Source: Megascapheus bottae (lineage: Eukaryota; Chordata; Mammalia; Rodentia; Geomyidae). Taken from it: DNA of 64,000 nt. The stretch covers positions 1,004,001 to 1,068,000 of the forward strand of contig JANJXV010000161.1 in the NCBI GenBank assembly GCA_024803745.1, read 5' to 3'. The position numbers and the translations under genes were made by a program. Under the pieces are notes generated by a model, which searched no databases, was not told where the DNA came from, and saw only the letters and a list, made by a program, of their open reading frames with translations. Below are positions 57,430 through 64,000 of this stretch, piece after piece; position 1 is the first letter of the stretch, and the number at the start of each line of letters is the position of its first letter.

Positions 57430-60177
57430 GACAAGAATCATGAGAGCAAGTTAAAGAGATGTCTTTTTAGGAAGGGGACAGGGAAGCTCTAAATCCAGAC
57501 TGGCCTCCAAGTTGCCTTCAGACAGTAATTCTACTTCAGAGTCCTCAGAAGGGTCTCCTTCCTCATGAGAAACAGAATGTCCTTCCTGAGTTAAGAGGGG
57601 GATGGATTCTGGTTTGTCGAATGGAGATTGAGTCTCTTTTAGTGAGATGGATGGGTCTGGATATTCTGTGAGGATGGATTCATTTTCCTCCAATGAATCC
57701 AGTATTGAGAGTACACTTGCTGCTTCCCATGGGGACATTTTCCATGAGCCCAGCGTGTGCCCCTTCAGTTTGCACAATAAGTGGAGTGTTACTCTGACTC
57801 ATATGGACTGACTCTGGGTAGAGTGTGAAAGGAAACGGAAGGAAATCTGGCTGCTCTTTTTCTTCCTCCATAGTATCTGCAGGTTCAACTGTGTCACACA
57901 TGGGGTTCAGAGCAAAAGGTATATCCACAGGACTCTAAACCTGTTTGGTAATTTCTACAGAAGGCCCATGGTTTCTGGAGTGCAGTGATGATTCTCAGTC
58001 TCCATCAGTCACCAGCTCCATTGGTGGGTTTTTCATCCGGAGTTCAGGATAAGCTCTTCCACGATGACCCAAACCTAAGAATGGAAATAGGTACAGAGTG
58101 GACAGAGTGGACTCTGCAAGTTGAAGTGTCACTCAACTTCCATGAGGATCTAATGGAGGAACCTGTAGAACTGGAGTTTGGTCTGAACACTGAGGAGGTG
58201 TAGGGTCTTTCTAATGAGTGCTTATTCCCGAGTCCTTTCAGAGGACAGACATTACCTGGCTGACACCAGCCATAAAGGGCATTTTGCCAAGCTCTGTAGA
58301 AGTAAGGGCCAACCAATATCTAGACCACATGGGCTTCCTACTCACAGGCTCTGAGGCACCCACACCAGGACTTCTACTTTTTCTTGGTCTTACTGGTCGC
58401 ACATTCCTCCAGCTGGTCAAAAAGTATGTGTTTAGAAGAGCAGGTCCAAAGCCGGCATGTGGAGCCTCATATAGAGCTTGAGTTGTGTCAGGGTGTGGCA
58501 GTTCTTGAACTCGTAGAAATCACTGGGGTAGAAGTCCTTTCACATCGTATAGATGGAACACATGATGCTGTGGGCACATTCGGTACAAGGAAAGTGAGAG
58601 CCCTCTCTCTCCATCCTGAGCCTTTTACCAAAGCTGCTTTCTTGCAGGACTCTAATGCTGTGGCTGTCCTGCAGAGATGTGCACTTATGTGCTGGGAGGG
58701 GGGTAAGAGACACTCGAGAACAGGATGACTTTTACCCCCCACTTCCAGAAGCTTCTGAGAGAGGCCTCTATGCATCTGTCCAAAGTAAACGCACCTTAAA
58801 TTAACTAAGTAAATGCTCTAAATAAATCAATAAGTGAATGCTCTAAATAAAGAACTAAATGCTCATTCCTCTAATCTTAGCCACCCAGCAGGCTGAGCTC
58901 TGAAGATCACAGTGGAAAGCCAGTCTAGTCAGTAAAAGTCTAAAGGCACTTGTCTTCAATTAGGCAGCAAAAAGCCAGAACTTGACCTATGACTCAAATG
59001 GTACAGTGCTAATTTTTGAACACCAAAGGAATGGTATTTAGACCTGGGTTCAGGTTCAAGTGGCAGCACTGGACCACACACCAAAATGTAAATGCTTTCA
59101 GGTTCTAACAGGCAAAGCTATCACAATCCCTCCCTGATGGCTCAAAAGTGATTCAGCCCCCAGCTTTTCCTCTGACGCCAGTATTTCACAGGCCTGCGCC
59201 ATTAGTACTGACACCTCATTTCTTACTGGGAAATGGGATTTCCTAGGATGTCACCTAGGTGAGGGCTGCAGTTGGGAGCCACTTACTCATGCCTGAAATC
59301 CAACTTTTCAGTAAGCACACTGTTGAGACTCCAGTTGCTTGTGAGGGAAATGAAATGGCATGGTGTCCCAGTCATAATGAAGTAGTTTGTGCACTTGTAT
59401 CATGCTTAGCTCCCCTGTGAACACCCCAGTGAAACAAACAGGCTCAGAGAGGAGCCAAGTATTCCAAGGCTTGGCCAGGAGGGGTGAGCAAACCTGGGTT
59501 TGGGGGGGAACACTCACTTTTTCAAGAGAATTTCCAGCAACTACTACATTGTCCTCCACTATTTGAAATTGTGCAGGAAGTTTCCCACATAAAAGAGATC
59601 ACCTTTCTGGTAGGCAGCGATCAGCTTTGTCAGCAGCATCTCCAACAGGCCTTCCTCCAGGATCCATTGGTTACAAGGCTCATTCAGAGTCTGAGCTGAC
59701 TTACCATCACATTATGTTGGCAAAACAGTGGATATTTCAAACGTAGGAATGGGACCACACTTCACACTGAGGAATTGGAATAGAGTAGATTGGAAATGAC
59801 ACACTCTAATCTCAGTATAGTCACTTGAAAGTACACAAGAAGGTTGTAGTGTGTGGGCAGGATGATGGGTTCAAATAGGTTTCCTCTCAATATACCTCAT
59901 CTGAGTTGCCCTGGAGTTTCCTGGCTTTCTTCCTAGAGAAATGCCTGATATACGGGAATTTTGGCTTGGCACTGGTCCAGAATCTACTTCTTCAAGTGAG
60001 AGATCCATATCTCTCATGCCTGAGATCCGAGCCTCCTGACCGTTGGCAACAGCACAGCAACATCTTTCTTCCTCCTGAGCCACAGGCCAAGGGTGCTGGC
60101 TTGAGCTGGTTGTCACATGCAGTGGCTTGGTTACCAGGGTTCCATATTCTGTTCCATTGTGAGGTAGGTAGGGTCAC
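57430..60177 (-). pseudogene. RalGDS-like pseudogene, right copy
   Basis: Same pieces as 4,640-7,407, in minus-strand order. N-terminal exon to the donor at 59,896. REM start and TTTQQVLDLL-like motif about 59,740-59,430. REM end at 58,450-58,545, reading DFYPSDFYEF then YMRLHMPALDL, with the shared TGA at 58,540-58,542. Acidic linker frames at 57,680-57,928 and 57,451-57,777. RalGDS-type proteins activate Ral GTPases downstream of Ras; this copy has no exchange domain in view and several breaks. It is slightly closer to the family than the left copy at the REM end. Confidence 0.6.
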
Positions 60178-61195
60178 CTTTCAAGGCCCAATGACCAAAG
60201 CTCCTTGCTCACAGAACACCTCCCCAAAGACATACTGGAGGCTGAATCTCCCTTCCCACCTCACATATGTATGTAGTAAACAGCACACCTTTTTGTTCAA
60301 ATCCCAAGTCATTAACTAGGCGTAAGTGCTAGCCTGGTCTCAGGCTCAAGGAGCCTTTCTTAGGTAAGATCCAAACTTAACTGTCACTATTCCCCTTACC
60401 CTTCACAAGACATTTTGCTTCACAGTGCCTTCTCAGCTTGCATTTTGCCTCTTGCACATTTTCTTTGCTAGTCCTGGGACTTGACCTCAGAGCCTGACCA
60501 TTGTTCTTAGGCTTTCTTTAGGCTATAGCTGTCCCACCAAGCCACAGCACCACTTCCAGAGTTTTCTATGTATATAGTACTCCAGAATCAAACCAGAGTT
60601 TTTGTGTGGTAGCCAAGCACTCTACAAATAGATGAAACACCCAGGCCATCTTGCACATATTATTCACCTCAATCTACTACGACGTTGTTAGGTTTCTGTA
60701 TCCTAATCTATTTTTCTTCCTGATGAATATCTGTGCTGTCATCTGTAAAAATGCAAGTGGGAAAATCACAGAAGCATTGGTGACATAAAAAAGTCTTACA
60801 GACATAGATAATTGTTCATTCTTTGTAGGAGAAAGGATATTTTCATATGATGATGATGACTATTTATAAATACTTTATCTGGGTTTAGAGTTTGGCCCAG
60901 TGGTAGAGTGCTTGCCTAGCATCCATGAAGATCTAGGTTTGAGTCCTTAATATCACACAGATATAAAAATCCATATGGCAATGTGGCTCAAGTGGCAGAG
61001 GGCTAGACTTGGGAAAAGCCAAGAGCAGTGCTCAGGCCCTGAGTTCAAGCCCCAGGAATGGCAGAAAAAACCAAAAGAAAAGAAAAGAAAAGAAATGTGC
61101 TTTTTACAAGTTATTCACTCACAGCATTTGCCTCTGAATTCTTCGCTTCTGCATCTTGTGACTTATCCCTTTCCCTCAATGTAGACAAGAAAAAC

Positions 61196-62150
61196 AGATT
61201 TTATTACTTGCTATCCTTTGTCCAATCTTTGGATATTAATTCAAAATACAATATTGCCTGAGATATTGTGTGTGTGCATGTGTGTGTGTATCTGCCAATG
61301 TGTGCATGCACACATGTGTACAGGGTTCAGGGCTTACTCATAGGGCCTGTGTGATAACCCTCAGCATCTTTTCCTCAAAGGTATTGGTCTTTCACTTGTA
61401 GCTTATTATAGCTAATTGGAGTTGAGAGATTCACTCAATTTCTTGCCCTGTGCATTGGAACCCAGTGCTGGGTTCTCATATTGTTAATTGTAGCTATAGA
61501 GAAGCCTGAGGTCTGGGGATCCTCGTTAGAATCCAGCCCCTGAAAGAAAGTCACTGATAGAAATCTTTATCTTCAGTTAAGCACGAATAAATAAGGCAAA
61601 AGTGGAACTGTGTCTCAGTTCCTCTTGTACCAGCCATGAGAAAATTAGTAATTGGCAGCACCTGGTCCCTGAGAGAAATCCTTAGCACCGGTTCAAAAAA
61701 AGAAAGAAAATAATGAAAAAATTAAAACTTGCTGAGGAATCCATAAGGATAAAGGTGCCTGTGAATAATCTTGTCATTTCCGATTCCCTCAAGAGCTTAG
61801 GTCTCTCTGTATTTTATCAAGTTTTTTTAAAGATATTTACATATTTTCTATCTTTCTTAAACAGAGATAGCCATCCACAAAACACAAACACAAACTCTCA
61901 CACAGTATACCACCCACCCATAAGTGTCTGGCTATGTATATATGTATAGTCATATGTATTGATCTGTCTCTCTATACTAATATATAAATGCATAAACATA
62001 TATATTTAGACAAACAGGAAACATACATAGATAGGTCTCACGCGTTTCCACATTTTGTGCAAGTCTTCTGAGTGCAACTTATCATTGTATTGTTTGTCAA
62101 GATAGAGTCCCTCTAACTTTTGGCCAACTTCTTGTCCTTTGATACTTTTT
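61196..62150. other. Intergenic part of right duplication copy
   Basis: TG-rich tract at 61,267-61,325, old SINE debris at about 61,595-61,710 and a TATG-rich tract near 61,935-62,015, all matching the left copy. Nothing coding is recognised. Confidence 0.4.
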
Positions 62151-62335
62151 TCTGCCAGTCCTGGGTTTTGAACGCTAGGCCTGGATGCTGTCACTGAGCT
62201 TGAGCTTCTTGCATTCAGTAGTTTATTGCAGATAAGAGTCTCATGGAGTTTCTGTCCTGGGCTGGCTTTGAATTGTGATCCTCAGATCTCAAACTCCTGA
62301 GTAGCTAGGATGACAGTCTTGAGCTACCAGTACCT

Positions 62336-63545
62336 GGTTCCTTTGCCTCTTTTACCCTTTTTTTTGGCCCCACCACAGCCATGGTATCTACCTTCCTATG
62401 TTCTCTCCACCTGCCCCCAGACAGGGGTCTGACAGATGCTTTCCACCCACTTATTCATGTCCTCCTCTGTATTGGCTGACAGCTAAGACATGCACTCACA
62501 TGTCTGGATGACAAACACAAAGCCATGTGATTGTTTCTCAGTCTGGAACATCCTATCAGATTTATAGCACCACAGAGGGTCAGGCTGATGCTCCTCCAGG
62601 GCTTCTTAAATTGTTCTCATATTAATCCACAACACGTTTGTCATCACTTGTCCAGCTAATTCATGGACTAAAGCAGCATTCCCTACAAACTTAGATCCCA
62701 ATACCATGAGGACACTCAAGGGTGCATTAGGAGTGTGACCTGCAGGTGGATGTGAGCCTGTCTAAGTTGGAGGGGATTTCTACACCACAGGAAATGGAAT
62801 ACAAATTTAGAATCTGCTTTCATGAGGTGACAATCTCTGGCAGATGTTCTTATCAAATGTGGCACTGCCTACTTCCAGCTTAAAACATGGGTTGATGACC
62901 CAGCATAACAGAGAATGTATTCACCCCGGCCCAACACATAGGCTGGGACCCTGAACTTTCAGGTAGCATTTGGCTTTGAAGGTCATGAGATCTTAGTCTA
63001 CAAATGATGAGCCCCCTCCCGTGAGGCATAGCAAACGGAGCCAAAGTGCAACCCAGTTAAGCACCAGATCAAGCTTCCCTTCTTCAGTAGGGTATGGTTT
63101 GAAAACTGTGCATAGCTTCTGTTTGAAGCCAGTCCAGAAAGGAAAGTCCATGAAACTCTCATTTCCAGTTAACTGCCAAGGGGGTGGGGGAAGTCACAGG
63201 CTGGGGATGCACAGGATGATCCATGGGCCCTGTGCAGCTACTGGGTCACCCCCTTCTGCATCTCAGCCTTTGGCTTTGAGCTCTGTGATCGTCAAGATGT
63301 GCACAGTCTGTACTCTGGCTGGCAGAAGAAATGACCCTGGGAAGACAATTGTAGACCCTTTGTGAGTGTAGGAAGGGGTAGGCTGGACACCCAGTCCAAG
63401 AGGAGCTAAAACTGGAGTCGAGGGGTGTGCAAGGAGTGGGTGTGAGGGTTGTGGGCAGTCACAGTCACGGCAGAGGTGGCTCTGTCTGTGGGGTGAGTGC
63501 CTCCCTGCAGGCACAGTACTGGACATATCAGAGATCCACATGAAA
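62336..63545. other. Unassigned part of right duplication copy
   Basis: Counterpart of 9,563-11,354 minus the 582-bp segment. No gene recognised. Confidence 0.3.
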
Positions 63546-64000
63546 AGGAAAAGCTGGAAATGGCACTATGGTTCAAATGGTAGAGCATCAACCTTGAGCA
63601 AAAGAGCTCAGGGACAGTACCCAGGACCTGAGTTCAAGCCTCATGACTGTAAAAGAAAAAGAACCAGGACTATGAGAGGGAACCTGGTACTCTCTTGGTC
63701 TAATCAGACACAAGAAGAGGCCGGGATAGGCTGTGGAAAAACACAGAGAACATCTTCCCCCAGCTCATCCTGTCCTGCATGCTGGGGCAGCCATGTAACT
63801 AGGGCTACGGTGAGATCATCTTCACCCCTGTGCTGCCATCTGAATTGTAGGCCTCTGTCCTGGCATGGGGTGTCCTGATGGCTGAGCAGGTGCCCTAACC
63901 CTAGATGGAGAGCAGCCACTGACTGTGGTAGCTAAGGAGAGATATGTTCCATAGCTATCAGGCCACCCAGCATGGGAGCCATAACCACCCCTCACCCAGG

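Larger units (their letters stand above)
53711..64000 (+). repeat. Segmental duplication, right copy (continues past window)
   Basis: Direct counterpart of 1,080-11,807. It lacks the 582-bp segment at 63,174-63,181, retains about 130 bp near 55,917-56,048 missing from the left copy, and is still matching at the last base. The matching SINEs are at 53,885-54,105, about 54,470-55,005, 55,220-55,755, 56,020-56,215, 56,800-56,980, 58,866-59,070, 60,468-60,650, 60,893-61,070, 62,155-62,335 and 63,550-63,655. Confidence 0.93.

Overview
The window is mammalian nuclear DNA, most likely from a rodent. It carries dense tRNA-derived ID-like SINEs, dimeric SINEs with a second monomer of the kind described from geomyoid rodents (kangaroo rats, pocket mice, gophers), L1 LINEs, long TCTC and TTTC microsatellites, and a KRAB zinc-finger locus. 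The geomyoid assignment is inferred from the SINE type only. I see no intact protein-coding gene. The content is pseudogenes, retroelements and large duplications.

Layout. (1) 1-1,079: an L1 ORF2 fragment and SINEs. (2) 1,080 to about 11,807: left copy of a segmental duplication. It carries many SINEs, a TCTC microsatellite and a decayed minus-strand pseudogene (about 4,640-7,400) whose pieces resemble the N-terminal REM domain and linker of the RalGDS/RGL family of Ral exchange factors. (3) About 11,808-15,700: mostly unassigned sequence, SINEs and two L1 fragments in opposite orientation. (4) About 15,700-20,950: a minus-strand KRAB zinc-finger pseudogene with an intact KRAB-A exon and broken fingers. 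(5) About 20,950-23,712: SINEs and an ancient L1 3' end. (6) About 23,713-51,689: a head-to-tail array of a 7.4-kb macrorepeat. Each unit is a minus-strand L1 of about 6.05 kb plus a spacer of about 1.37 kb. There are three full L1 copies, with a partial copy at each end. (7) About 51,690-53,710: SINEs, unassigned sequence and an L1-like 3' fragment. (8) 53,711-64,000: right copy of the segmental duplication, same orientation as the left, running off the window.

The regions are related. The spacer in the array is paralogous, in inverted orientation, to about 7,068-8,415 of the flanking duplication. It carries the first recognisable exon of the RalGDS-like gene. An L1 therefore appears to have inserted antisense about 60 bp beyond that exon's splice donor, and the composite was then amplified as DNA. 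All L1 copies share the same disabling changes, so the array was not built by repeated retrotransposition. The flanking duplication copies keep the uninterrupted (empty-site) form. The locus looks like a decayed RalGDS-like gene cluster, expanded by segmental duplication and by trapping of an L1 into a macrosatellite-like array.
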